Shown here piece after piece: positions 6,482 to 13,609 of a stretch of 13,609 bases of DNA. The stretch comes from CAYVUM01 sp964454795. Its GTDB lineage: Bacteria > Pseudomonadota > Alphaproteobacteria > Rhodospirillales > Defluviicoccaceae. The translations under genes were made by a program, and so were the position numbers. The notes under the pieces are model-generated. The model made no database searches. It saw only the letters and a program-made list of their open reading frames with translations, and was not told where the DNA came from. Position 1 is the first letter of the stretch, and each line of letters starts with the position of its first letter. The DNA lies in NCBI GenBank assembly GCA_964454795.1, contig CAYVUM010000092.1, positions 1 to 13,609 on the forward strand, read 5' to 3'.

Positions 6482-7930
6482 CCCTCGCGACCCCCGAGTT
6501 CCCGCTCCCGGCCCGTCACCCGCCAGCGCGCCGCAGGCACACCGGGCCGGTCACGCGGCTCCCGGTTTGCAGCCCGGTGTGGACGCGGGTGGCGCGGCGG
6601 CCTGGCGAGGGTATTTCGCCTCATCCTGGCGATAGCTGTGCTTCCGCTCACCGGCCTGCTCGCCGCGTGTGGGGACGACATCGGCCCACTTCAGCGCTTC
6701 CTGCTCAAGACCGATGACATCATCATCGAACGCCGTCCTGATCCCCGCTATGAACGGTTGTTCCCCGCCTATGTGGACCTGTGTGCGATCAGCCAATGGA
6801 GCCGCCAGGACGGCAGCGGCCGGGGCAATCCTTTCGGTCATGCGCTGATCTATATCAAAGGCGCCTGCAAGGACGAGCAGGCACCCTTCCCGTTCCTGCG
6901 GCGATGCCGGGGCACGGCAACCAGCCTGGACGACCCGGAACATGGGGTCGGCGTCAGCGTCGGCCGCTGGTTCCGCAACGTTAACTGGGTGGCGATACCC
7001 GGCTACGACTTGGTGTTCAGCGGCAATCTTGAGACCGGCGACCGCCTGACCAGGGCCCATTTCGACGCGACAGTGCGGGCGGCGATCGACGCCGGGGTTT
7101 TTGATGGGGTCGAACTGCATCCGGAGTGGACCCGCGCCAGCGAGTGGACTTTGGAAGAGTTCGTAGCCGACCAGTCAATCGGCACCGACTTCGCCCTGCA
7201 ATTCTCCCGAAATGTGTTCTGTGCGCGGGTCCCCATTCCCGAGCCGGTCCTTGATGAAATCATTGCGTTTCTGAACGATAAAAATGAAGAATATGCAACC
7301 GGTAAGGCTGACTACAATTGGCACCTGGTAGCTAATAACTGCGTGCACACTGTGCGAAATGCCTTGGCTGCCGCTAACCTGTGGTCTCCATTGTCGGTCC
7401 GGGACGTGAAGATTCGTCACTTGTTCAATCTCGCGGTGCCGGCCAATGAGTTCGTCAATCTCAGCGTCCTCGGCGCCGGAGGTCCCGTTGAGGACTACCG
7501 CGATGTCTATGACGAAGACCCGCTCCGCGATGCTCTCCATGAATTCAAGTGGCTGCCGACGCGGCACGGGTCTCTCGTCAAGACGCTGCCAGTGCACGAG
7601 CCCAATGACATCTACAATACCCAATTCCGGCTGTTTACGGTACAATCACCGTTCAGTATGGCGAAGACATCAAACGCCGTGCGGCTGCTATCAGATCCCC
7701 GATATGTGGACCTGGAAGCAAATCTGATGCATTTTCGAGACAAATATGACGCCGTTCTTGCTGCCCATGCCTACGATACCGACCGGCTGGCCAGCGTACG
7801 TGGCACAAGATATCGACGGATTGGCCGCCTGCACTACGAGTATATTCAGGCCCAGCGCCGGGACGTCGATCGTCTGCTGACCGGCCTTGCGGACGACACG
7901 GACCAGCCAACCGCAGCCACCAGCCCGTAA
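6479..7930 (+). CDS. Predicted lipoprotein with a permuted papain-like (DUF4105-type) core
   Basis: This is 483 aa from the GTG at 6479. An unusually long Arg/Ser/Pro-rich leader precedes the hydrophobic segment LILAIAVLPLTGLLAAC and a lipobox with Cys64, so the mature protein is likely lipidated and periplasm-facing. Two conserved-looking blocks follow: NPFGHALIYI (His121) and, much later, YNWHLVANNCVHTVRNAL (Cys288, His290). A His in FGH early and a Cys in NNC later is the circularly permuted NlpC/P60-like arrangement of DUF4105 proteins, which include the recently described lipoprotein N-acyltransferase Lnb. I therefore infer a thiol hydrolase or acyltransferase acting on envelope lipids, lipoproteins or peptidoglycan. 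The C-terminal third is charged and unassigned. Bases around 7250-7420 are AT-richer than neighbouring genes. It lies just after IS debris and 107 bases before gltS. An unrelated lipoprotein of unknown function remains possible. Confidence 0.7.
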   Translation: MPSRPPSSRSRPVTRQRAAGTPGRSRGSRFAARCGRGWRGGLARVFRLILAIAVLPLTGLLAACGDDIGPLQRFLLKTDDIIIERRPDPRYERLFPAYVDLCAISQWSRQDGSGRGNPFGHALIYIKGACKDEQAPFPFLRRCRGTATSLDDPEHGVGVSVGRWFRNVNWVAIPGYDLVFSGNLETGDRLTRAHFDATVRAAIDAGVFDGVELHPEWTRASEWTLEEFVADQSIGTDFALQFSRNVFCARVPIPEPVLDEIIAFLNDKNEEYATGKADYNWHLVANNCVHTVRNALAAANLWSPLSVRDVKIRHLFNLAVPANEFVNLSVLGAGGPVEDYRDVYDEDPLRDALHEFKWLPTRHGSLVKTLPVHEPNDIYNTQFRLFTVQSPFSMAKTSNAVRLLSDPRYVDLEANLMHFRDKYDAVLAAHAYDTDRLASVRGTRYRRIGRLHYEYIQAQRRDVDRLLTGLADDTDQPTAATSP

Positions 7931-7958
7931 CCACCCGGCTCCCGCTGTCAGTCGCGGC

Positions 7959-7973
7959 GGGGCGGCGCGCCCC
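7959..7973 (+). terminator. Weak GC hairpin after the lipoprotein gene
   Basis: GGGGC (7959-7963) and GCCCC (7969-7973) can pair around a 5-base loop, 28 bases after the stop. No T-run follows, so termination here is uncertain and read-through into gltS is possible. Confidence 0.2.
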
Positions 7974-8037
7974 AGCCGGCGGAGGGAAATCCGGTCAGTG
8001 CCGCCGCTGGTAATATCAGGGGACTTTGGACAGCACC

Positions 8038-9237
8038 ATGAGTGTTGAAGTCGGGGCCTTTGGCAGCGCGACGCTCGCGATGTGCGTGTTTTTTCTTGGC
8101 GCCGCAATCATCGCCAGGGTCAGACCACTGCGGGTCTTCAGCATTCCCGATTCGGTAGTCGGCGGTTTCAGCGCCGCCGCCATCATCACGATCACCTACT
8201 ACACATTTGACATTAAAATTTTGTTCAATGTTGCGCCACGAGAACTCCTTATTGCCTACTTTTTCGCTGCGCTCGGGCTTCGCGCGAAGCTCGCGGACAT
8301 AGTCTCCAACGGCCGGCCGCTGATCATTGTCGTGGCGCTCGCCAGCGCGTTCATTTTTCTGCAAAACGGGGTCGGCATCGCATTGGCGACGGCTTTCGAC
8401 CTGCCGCCCAAACTTGGCGTCGTCACCGGGTCCATGGCCTTAACCGGCCGCTCGGGAACGACCGTCGCCTGGGCGCCGCTGTTCCAGGAACAGTTCGGAC
8501 TTCAGAACGCTTCCAGGCTCGGTCTTGCTGCCAACATGCTGGGTCTGATTGCTGCCTGCATCCTCGGCGGGCCAATCGCGAAGTTCCTCATCAGCCGCCA
8601 TCGACTTGCAACGCCAGGCCCGAGCGCCGCGCTGGATGTGGGAATCTCTGGGAGCGCCGCATCCCCGGCACTCAATTATCGGACTGTTCTGTTTTCCCTT
8701 TTACGCATCCACTTAGCGATCCTGATCGGACAATTGCTTGACTTTGGGTTGAGTACGGGCGGCGTTGAAATGCCGCTCTATGTCTCGTGTCTGGCCGCCG
8801 GTATATTTCTCGGCAACTTGCTGCCGGGAATCTTGCCGGGGCTTGACTGGCAGGGCAGCGACCGGTGCCTGTCGCTGATTGCTGACGTGACGCTGGGCCT
8901 GTTTTACACGCTGACGCTTATGAACATGCAGCTCTGGACCACCGAGGGACTGCTCGGCGTTCTCGTGGTGATGATCGCCGTCCAGGCCGCAATGGCGGCG
9001 CTGTTCGCCGTGGTCGTCGTCTACCGGGTCATGGGCCGCACCTACGAGGCAGCGGTCATCTCGGCCGGGTTCGCCGGCCTCTCGCTTGGCTCGACGGCGA
9101 CGACCATGGCGATTATGACTGCCGTCGCCAAGCAGTTCGGCCGCGCGCCGCGGGCGTTCATCATCGTGCCGCTCGCCTGCGGCTTCTTCATCGACGTCGC
9201 CAACTCGCTGAGCATCGCCCTGTTTGCGACGCTTTGA
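8038..9237 (+). CDS. gltS: Sodium/glutamate symporter, GltS (ESS) family
   Basis: The protein is 399 aa, the normal length for GltS. The ATG at 8038 is preferred with GGA seven bases upstream (AGGGGA lies further out at 8018); a TTG at 8026 is too close to that stronger site. Ten or more hydrophobic segments are visible. Family marks include IPDSVVGG (36-43), the first re-entrant region GSMALTGRSGTTVAW (131-145) and its C-terminal counterpart GFAGLSLGSTATTMAIM, the inverted-repeat pair that forms the substrate and Na+ site. Both re-entrant motifs depart from E. coli GltS (GGHGTAAAW; GFGLGATP), so a substrate other than glutamate is possible. It acts in the inner membrane as a Na+-coupled importer. 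It converges on the GntP-type permease gene with 25 bases between stops. Confidence 0.85.
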   Translation: MSVEVGAFGSATLAMCVFFLGAAIIARVRPLRVFSIPDSVVGGFSAAAIITITYYTFDIKILFNVAPRELLIAYFFAALGLRAKLADIVSNGRPLIIVVALASAFIFLQNGVGIALATAFDLPPKLGVVTGSMALTGRSGTTVAWAPLFQEQFGLQNASRLGLAANMLGLIAACILGGPIAKFLISRHRLATPGPSAALDVGISGSAASPALNYRTVLFSLLRIHLAILIGQLLDFGLSTGGVEMPLYVSCLAAGIFLGNLLPGILPGLDWQGSDRCLSLIADVTLGLFYTLTLMNMQLWTTEGLLGVLVVMIAVQAAMAALFAVVVVYRVMGRTYEAAVISAGFAGLSLGSTATTMAIMTAVAKQFGRAPRAFIIVPLACGFFIDVANSLSIALFATL

Positions 9238-9262
9238 AAGTGGCCGCGGGCGAGCGCGCGGG

Positions 9263-10714
9263 CTAAAACGCCCCGACGGTGCTGGCGATCAGGATGACGG
9301 CAACCAGCGAAACCATCGGCCCGACGATCGCGACCGTGGCCAGATCACCGTAGGAGTCGCGGTGGGTGAGCTGGCAGACGGTCAGGAGGGTAATCACCGC
9401 ACCGTTGTGCGGCAGGGTGTCGAGGGCACCGGAGGCGATCACGGTGACCCGGTGCATCGCTTCCAGCGACACCCCGGTGGCGTTGGCAATCTCAACGAAG
9501 GTGGGTCCGAGCGCCTCCAGGGCGATGCTCATTCCTCCGGACGCCGAGCCGGTCATTGCCGAGAGGACCGTCACCGCGGTGGCGACTGAAATCAGCGGAT
9601 TGCCCCCGCCGAGGGACAGTACGGCGTCGGTCAGGGCTTCAAACACCGGCAGGGCGGCAATCACCGCACCGAACCCGACCAGACTGGCGGTGTTGAAGAT
9701 CGGCAGGACCGACGCATCGGCTCCCTTATCGAGGCTGGAGCGGAGGTCCTGGAGGCGCCGCCAGTTGCCGGCGATCAGCAGCAGGATCGCCAGGGTCAGC
9801 GCGACGATGACCGCCCAGAGTCCGCGGACCGCCTCAATGGTGGTCGACCCGAACCGCGGCTCGGCCAGAAAGCCGGTGTCCATCATTGGCACCACCAGCT
9901 TGATGAACGCGAAATTGGCGGCGATGACCACGATGATCGGCAGGACGGCGAGGATGAACGGCGGCAGGTTCTCCTCGGGAGCAGCGGGCTCGGGAATTTC
10001 GACAATATCGAAGCCGCGTTGCTGGGAATGCTCCCGCATGACGACATCGGGAGCCGGCACGCTGTCCTGGTGCGCACCGTAGCCTTCGCCGCGGGCCCGC
10101 GCCTGAGCGGCCCGCCGGTTCAGCCACGCCGCACCGAGGACGAACATGATCACTGCGGCGATGATGCCGAGCCCCGGTGCGGCGAAGGCGGTGGTGCCGA
10201 GGAACGGCATGGGGATGGCGTTCTGGATCGCCGGCGTTCCGGGCAGGGCGGTCATCGTGAAGGTGAACGCGCCGAGGGCAAGGGTTGCCGGGATCAGTCG
10301 CTTTGGGATGTCGGCCTGGCGGAACAGCGCGGCAGCGACGGGAAAGATCGCGAAGGCCACAACGAATGCTGACACGCCGCCATAGGTGAGCACGCTGCAG
10401 CAAAGGACGACGGAAATGATCGCCCGGTCCGCTCCCAGCCAGCGGCTGACGGAGGTGGCGATCGACCTTGCTGAGCCGCTGTCGTCCATCAGCTTGCCGA
10501 AGATCGCCCCAAGGAGAAACAGTGGAAAAAACGAGATGATGAAATCGCCGGTCGCACCCATAAAGACCTGGGTGTACGCGGCCAGCAGCGGAACGCCCCC
10601 GGCAAGGGCAGCGGCCAACAATGCCATGGCCGGCGCCAGGAGAATGAGTGTGATCCCGCGAAAAGCGAGATAAATCAGCAGTGCCAGGGCAATCAGTATC
10701 GCCGCGATTTCCAT
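9263..10714 (-). CDS. GntP-family permease (gluconate / hydroxy-acid : H+ symporter type)
   Basis: The product is 483 aa from the ATG at 10714, preceded by AAAGGTGG at good spacing. The GTG at 10726 overlaps that ribosome binding site and is rejected. It is strongly hydrophobic with about 12 helices. The diagnostic GntP segment LPGTPAIQN-AIPMPFLGT starts near residue 157, and STATAVTVLSAMTGSASGG-type small-residue loops and a DTLPHNGA motif lie near the C-terminus. A charged cytosolic loop (about 203-250, rich in Arg, Glu, Pro) splits the two halves and is longer than in E. coli GntP. Alphaproteobacterial relatives often lie by hydroxybutyrate genes, but no such enzyme is here, so the substrate is unknown. 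It lies 152 bases downstream of the patatin gene on the same strand and could be co-transcribed. Confidence 0.88.
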   Translation of the reverse strand: MEIAAILIALALLIYLAFRGITLILLAPAMALLAAALAGGVPLLAAYTQVFMGATGDFIISFFPLFLLGAIFGKLMDDSGSARSIATSVSRWLGADRAIISVVLCCSVLTYGGVSAFVVAFAIFPVAAALFRQADIPKRLIPATLALGAFTFTMTALPGTPAIQNAIPMPFLGTTAFAAPGLGIIAAVIMFVLGAAWLNRRAAQARARGEGYGAHQDSVPAPDVVMREHSQQRGFDIVEIPEPAAPEENLPPFILAVLPIIVVIAANFAFIKLVVPMMDTGFLAEPRFGSTTIEAVRGLWAVIVALTLAILLLIAGNWRRLQDLRSSLDKGADASVLPIFNTASLVGFGAVIAALPVFEALTDAVLSLGGGNPLISVATAVTVLSAMTGSASGGMSIALEALGPTFVEIANATGVSLEAMHRVTVIASGALDTLPHNGAVITLLTVCQLTHRDSYGDLATVAIVGPMVSLVAVILIASTVGAF

Positions 10715-10866
10715 TGCGATAACCACCTTTCGTCAAAGAAAGTCCAGCCTGAGCGCGCGCAGCCCCAGGAGACATCCACGACCAGCGGGGTGCTCTTACC
10801 GGCTCCCCCCGGACCCGGCACGCGCACCCGCCGGGCAGCCCCGGGCGCCGGAACCCGCCAGGCGGT

Positions 10867-12126
10867 TCAGTTGGTCTCCGGGTAGCGGGCGTCGTTCGGA
10901 TAACTGTCGAAGTCGTCCTTGCGGGTCCGCCAGCCGTGCAGCCACTCCGCAGCCACCGCGTCGCCTTCACGGCGAAGCGATGCCAGATGCCCCGGATTGC
11001 GGTCGAACTTCGAGGTGTGGGTGAGGCCCCAGGCGGTCTCCTGGGTCATCTTGATGGTGCGGACCTGGACGATCCGTTCATTCTTCAGCGCCGGGTCATC
11101 CGCACCGTAATTGGCGAGCCAGTTGTTCACCTCGAGGATGTGATCGAGTTCGGCATTGAGCGACAGGTTGCCGGCGAGATCGTTCTCCCGATCGCGGATC
11201 TCGGCCAGGTCCGGAGGTGATTGCCGGGGGTCGATTTCCTGCGGATTGATGCGGATAACCCAGATTTCATCCGGCTTTTCTTCGCGGCTGTTGGCCTGAA
11301 CGAAAGCCCGCACCGGAGGATTTTGCGAGTACAGACCATCCCAGTAGAAGCCAGGGCGCGTCACCGTCCGGCCAGGCGTGCAACTGGGAAAGCGCGTGTT
11401 TTCGATTTTCTGGGCGCGCAGGATTTCCGGCAGGGTCCCGGACGCCGCCACCCCCTCCAACGACAGAGCCCGGCGCATCCGCCAGCGCGTCGTATTGTAC
11501 TGATCGAATTCTTTCGGAGACGACCGGAGGCCCATGTCCTCCAGCGACTTGTCGGAGTCAAAGACCTCAAAATTGCCGCTGATCACTTCGATCGCGCCCG
11601 CGACCATTCTGAAATTCTTCTTCGCGAGCCCGGGCCAGTCGACCTGATCGAAATGCGGACAAACGGATGCGAGGAGGCCCGGAAAGCTCACGTATTGCTG
11701 CCGGGCGCCAAGAATAGACAAACCGGTAACCGCCAACTCGCCGAACATGCCGTAAGGATTGGACGCGGGAAACGGCGCTCCCTTCTCCTTCATGTTCAGG
11801 AGGGCACTGACGACCATATTGTGCGCCGTCTCGATCGGGGTGGAGGCCCCGAACACGGTCCACAGATGATTGAGCCGCTCGATCGCTTTGTCGAGCGTGC
11901 CGCACGCCGGGTCGCCAGTATTGGGAACCAGTCCGTACCAGGTGGCGAGGGCGCACAGGGCGCCGGCTGAGGTCCCGCTGATGCCGATGATCTCGAAGGT
12001 GTCGCCGCCGTCGGCGGCGGCGTCCCAGGTCTTCTTGGTTTCGAGAATTCGCGTCAGCACCCCCCAGGTAAAGGCGGCATGCGTCCCGCCACCCTGACAG
12101 GCGATCGCGACCCGTTTCGTGGCCAT
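10867..12126 (-). CDS. Patatin-like phospholipase / acyl hydrolase
   Basis: The 419-residue protein starts at the ATG at 12126 with AGAGGAG upstream; an in-frame extension to 12201 lacks a ribosome binding site. All patatin hallmarks are visible: the oxyanion-hole glycines QGGGTHAAFTWGVL (11-24), the nucleophile elbow GISGTSAGAL with Ser53, and the catalytic Asp-Gly in FYWDGLYSQNPP (Asp263). The usual Arg after the glycine loop is a His here (GGGTH). No signal peptide or membrane helix is seen, so it should be cytoplasmic or injected. The C-terminal third (after about 300), with EIWVIRINPQE and RENDLAGNLSLN, resembles the C-terminal region of bacterial patatins of the DUF3734-type. The expected activity is hydrolysis of acyl esters by a Ser-Asp dyad; the natural lipid is unknown. 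Confidence 0.9.
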   Translation of the reverse strand: MATKRVAIACQGGGTHAAFTWGVLTRILETKKTWDAAADGGDTFEIIGISGTSAGALCALATWYGLVPNTGDPACGTLDKAIERLNHLWTVFGASTPIETAHNMVVSALLNMKEKGAPFPASNPYGMFGELAVTGLSILGARQQYVSFPGLLASVCPHFDQVDWPGLAKKNFRMVAGAIEVISGNFEVFDSDKSLEDMGLRSSPKEFDQYNTTRWRMRRALSLEGVAASGTLPEILRAQKIENTRFPSCTPGRTVTRPGFYWDGLYSQNPPVRAFVQANSREEKPDEIWVIRINPQEIDPRQSPPDLAEIRDRENDLAGNLSLNAELDHILEVNNWLANYGADDPALKNERIVQVRTIKMTQETAWGLTHTSKFDRNPGHLASLRREGDAVAAEWLHGWRTRKDDFDSYPNDARYPETN

Positions 12127-12180
12127 GGTGGTCACTCCTCTTATCTGCTCGTCTGTTGGATTGCGGCCTTGCGGCAGGGC

Positions 12181-12226
12181 GCCGGCGGTCGGAAGCCCCA
12201 CAAAAACCGGGGCTTCCGCCGTCGGC
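12181..12226 (-). terminator. Long hairpin after the DUF1269 gene, likely terminator
   Basis: GGAAGCCCC (12191-12199) and GGGGCTTCC (12209-12217) pair perfectly around a 9-base A-rich loop. With one bulged T (12189) and one G-T wobble the stem extends to about 18 pairs. It begins 9 bases after the DUF1269 stop. No T-run follows on the minus strand, so it may also serve as an mRNA-stabilising hairpin before the patatin gene. Confidence 0.6.
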
Positions 12227-12235
12227 CGGAGGTGT

Positions 12236-12748
12236 TCAGGCTGCCTTTGCCAGGGCGTCCTTCAGTTTCGCTTCCTGCTCGTCGCTGAGCGACGTCCGCA
12301 AAACAGTAGCGTCATACCCGCTCAGGCGCGGGATGACCTTGTCTTCCACGGCCTTGCGAACAAGCAGGAACAGGGCCGAGGAATTGGGCTCGATCGTGCC
12401 ACCCAGCGCCTTGATGAAGTCGTCGTTGATCCCGTAGTCGGCGAAACGCCCCTGGAGGGCACCGCTTCCCGCGCCGACGAGACCTCCGGCGAGCAGACCC
12501 GCCAGCGGATTGAGAAACAGCAAGCCGACCAGGGTTCCCATCAGCATTCCCATCGACGCGCCGGAGGTGGCGCCGGCGGCGACCAGGTTGATGCTCTGTT
12601 TCAGGTGGACCTTGCCGTCGGCGTCGCGCACAACGATGCAGGCATCCTCGAGCTCGAGAATGTGCTCCCTCTCCATGTTGCGCAGTTCGTTCAGGAAATG
12701 GTCGGCGCCGTCCAAATCCTTGAACGCCAAACACACCAAATCGCTCAT
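12236..12748 (-). CDS. DUF1269 membrane protein with glycine-zipper helices
   Basis: This is 170 aa from the ATG at 12748 with GGAGGAG seven bases upstream. The N-terminus (MSDLVCLAFKDLDGADHFLNEL, then LEDACIVVRDADGKVHLKQ) and the central glycine-rich hydrophobic block (GASMGMLMGTLVGLLFLNPLAG onwards) are characteristic of DUF1269 proteins. The soluble C-terminal half contains SSALFLLV and ends KLKDALAKAA. The length is normal. Members are linked to stress or envelope physiology, but no biochemical function is established. A hairpin follows the stop, suggesting it can be transcribed separately from the patatin gene. Confidence 0.85.
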   Translation of the reverse strand: MSDLVCLAFKDLDGADHFLNELRNMEREHILELEDACIVVRDADGKVHLKQSINLVAAGATSGASMGMLMGTLVGLLFLNPLAGLLAGGLVGAGSGALQGRFADYGINDDFIKALGGTIEPNSSALFLLVRKAVEDKVIPRLSGYDATVLRTSLSDEQEAKLKDALAKAA

Positions 12749-12820
12749 TCCGGTTCTCCTCCCGAATTAATGTTTCTCACGATATCCCGTAATCCCGTGG
12801 GCACGGCCGGACGATCCCGA

Positions 12821-13321
12821 TCACCCGCCCATGCCGATTTTGGTGACAATGCCGTTGCTCACCCGGTTCAGGTCGAGAAGGAGCCGATTGAAGCTGTCCG
12901 CAGACTGATCAAGGCCCCGGTTGATCGCCTGGAGGTCGTTGGAAAAGAAGGCGCCATCCAGATTATCAAAGGTGGTCGCAAGGAGCTGGCGCAGGTCCGT
13001 GACGGCCTGGTCGGTCTCCGCATCGAAGTCAGCGGCGGTCACCTGGCCGTCGAGAAGCGCCAGCCAGATCCGCGCCTCGGCCATCGCGCCCAGCATCGAT
13101 GCCGCCGCCCGGCGCATCCCGTACTCGTTGTTGGCGGCCCGGGCTTCGCCATAGGTGGCGATGCCGACGAGGACATCATGAAGCGCCGCCGAACTGAGGC
13201 TGAAGGTCTGGCGAATGCTGGCGGCGTCCTCGTCGGTCAGCGACCACGACGGCGCCGGGACCGCCACGATGCCGGAGAGAGCGACGACCGCGGCAATGAG
13301 ATGGAACTTCAACTTGCGCAT
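12821..13321 (-). CDS. Secreted small helical protein of unknown function
   Basis: This is 166 aa from the ATG at 13321, with GAGGTG five bases upstream; the frame runs further upstream but without a start context. A signal peptide is clear (MRKLKFHLIAAVVALSGIVA, cleavage likely after PAPSWS). The mature part is Ala/Asp/Leu-rich and predicted helical, with no cysteine, so no haem or disulphide site. The family is not recognised. The repeated Asp/Leu spacing (DFDAETDQAVTDLRQLLATTFDNLDGAF) suggests a helical bundle. It is followed after 72 bases by the DUF1269 gene on the same strand, so the two could share a transcript. Confidence 0.75.
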   Translation of the reverse strand: MRKLKFHLIAAVVALSGIVAVPAPSWSLTDEDAASIRQTFSLSSAALHDVLVGIATYGEARAANNEYGMRRAAASMLGAMAEARIWLALLDGQVTAADFDAETDQAVTDLRQLLATTFDNLDGAFFSNDLQAINRGLDQSADSFNRLLLDLNRVSNGIVTKIGMGG

Positions 13322-13517
13322 TTTTTCACCTCGGTACGGGATTATTGGTTGGATAAACTTGCAGCTTGCCTTGCCAGAACGTCTACGGTTCTTCCAGGAG
13401 ACAAGAAACTGCTTTTGGCTTCGGCTCCAAGCGTCTGCATTGACAATGAAGAATGCCCACAGCCGGCGTGAGGGTACCAAGGACGCTGTGCTGAAACAAC
13501 GAAAATGGCCCGCGCAG

Positions 13518-13609
13518 TGTAGCTAGCTCGTGATCTGTCCGGGGTTTGTAGCTCGTGATCTGTCCGGTTTTGGAATCGCTCCAGGCAAGGTTGTTGGGAG
13601 CGGGTCATG
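13518..13609. mobile_element. Probable insertion-sequence terminus with tandem 19-bp repeats
   Basis: The 19-mer TAGCTCGTGATCTGTCCGG occurs twice in direct orientation (13524-13542 and 13549-13567), 25 bases apart, and the block starts with TGTAGC at 13518. An ATG (13607-13609) ends the window about 40 bases after the second copy. Repeated transposase-binding units inside a TG-starting end, just ahead of the first transposase gene, is the layout of IS21-family elements. No transposase sequence is visible, so the family is a guess. Confidence 0.45.
13524..13567 (+). repeat. Two direct copies of a 19-bp repeat, 25-bp period
   Basis: Copies at 13524-13542 and 13549-13567 are identical (TAGCTCGTGATCTGTCCGG), separated by the 6 bases GGTTTG. 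The 25-base period is close to two and a half helical turns. This is too few copies and the wrong size for a CRISPR array. Confidence 0.9.

Noticed and set aside
9238..9262. Bidirectional terminator between gltS and the GntP gene
   Set aside because: The 25 bases are GC-rich but allow only a weak imperfect stem with no T-run on either strand.
10715..10866. Regulatory element or small gene between the patatin and GntP genes
   Set aside because: Only the GntP ribosome binding site and a run of C/G-rich sequence are visible. No clear hairpin, operator or start-stop pair stands out.
9834..10970. Minus-strand open frame of 378 codons in another phase
   Set aside because: Arg/Gly/Pro-rich shadow of the GntP permease, which has a coherent membrane-protein reading.
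12119..13471. Long plus-strand open frame of 450 codons
   Set aside because: It lies antisense to three minus-strand genes with clear families or signal peptides and good ribosome binding sites. It is a GC-rich shadow frame.
13524..13567. Possible CRISPR array
   Set aside because: There are only two 19-bp copies with a 6-base gap, with no spacers and no cas genes.

Overview
The window is GC-rich DNA (visibly well above 60 % G+C) whose gene families fit a free-living alphaproteobacterium, perhaps a Rhodospirillales-type genome. The clues are a PEP-CTERM exported protein, an imelysin plus di-heme oxidase pair behind a Fur/Mur-like operator, a GntP permease, a GltS carrier and several insertion-sequence remnants. 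No rRNA or tRNA gene was found, and the taxonomic call is an inference.

Layout: (1) 3-395, the C-terminal end of a PEP-CTERM protein cut by the window edge. (2) 396-833, no supportable gene. (3) 834-1307 (-), a small four-helix CopD-like membrane protein. (4) 1308-1862, a non-coding stretch with a TTGACA promoter element and a palindromic Fur/Mur-type box. (5) 1863-4708 (+), a translationally coupled pair: a secreted imelysin-family protein (GxHxxE motif) and a di-heme c-type cytochrome of the DUF1111 type (two CxxCH). Together they look like an iron-regulated periplasmic unit. (6) 4703-5509 (-), a C5-cytosine DNA methyltransferase carrying motifs I, IV, VI and VIII but ending where the target-recognition domain should begin, tail to tail with the oxidase gene. 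(7) 5510-6478, an insertion-sequence graveyard: an IS110-family transposase N-terminus on the minus strand and an internally deleted IS5-family transposase on the plus strand. (8) 6479-7930 (+), a predicted lipoprotein with an FGHA...NNCVH arrangement resembling the permuted papain-like DUF4105 fold, followed by 8038-9237 (+), a GltS-type sodium/glutamate symporter. (9) A minus-strand block: a secreted small helical protein (13321-12821), a DUF1269 glycine-zipper membrane protein (12748-12236), a patatin-like lipase (12126-10867) and a GntP-family permease (10714-9263). (10) 13518-13609, two copies of a 19-bp direct repeat at a 25-bp period just before an ATG at the window end, probably the terminus of an insertion element (IS21-like layout).

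The gene content is mostly periplasm and membrane centred: iron handling, carboxylate transport and lipid or lipoprotein enzymes. The best candidate for something under-described is the lipoprotein at 6479-7930. I did not find a convincing new multi-gene system. The truncated methyltransferase beside IS debris is best read as genome decay unless a separate TRD subunit exists elsewhere.
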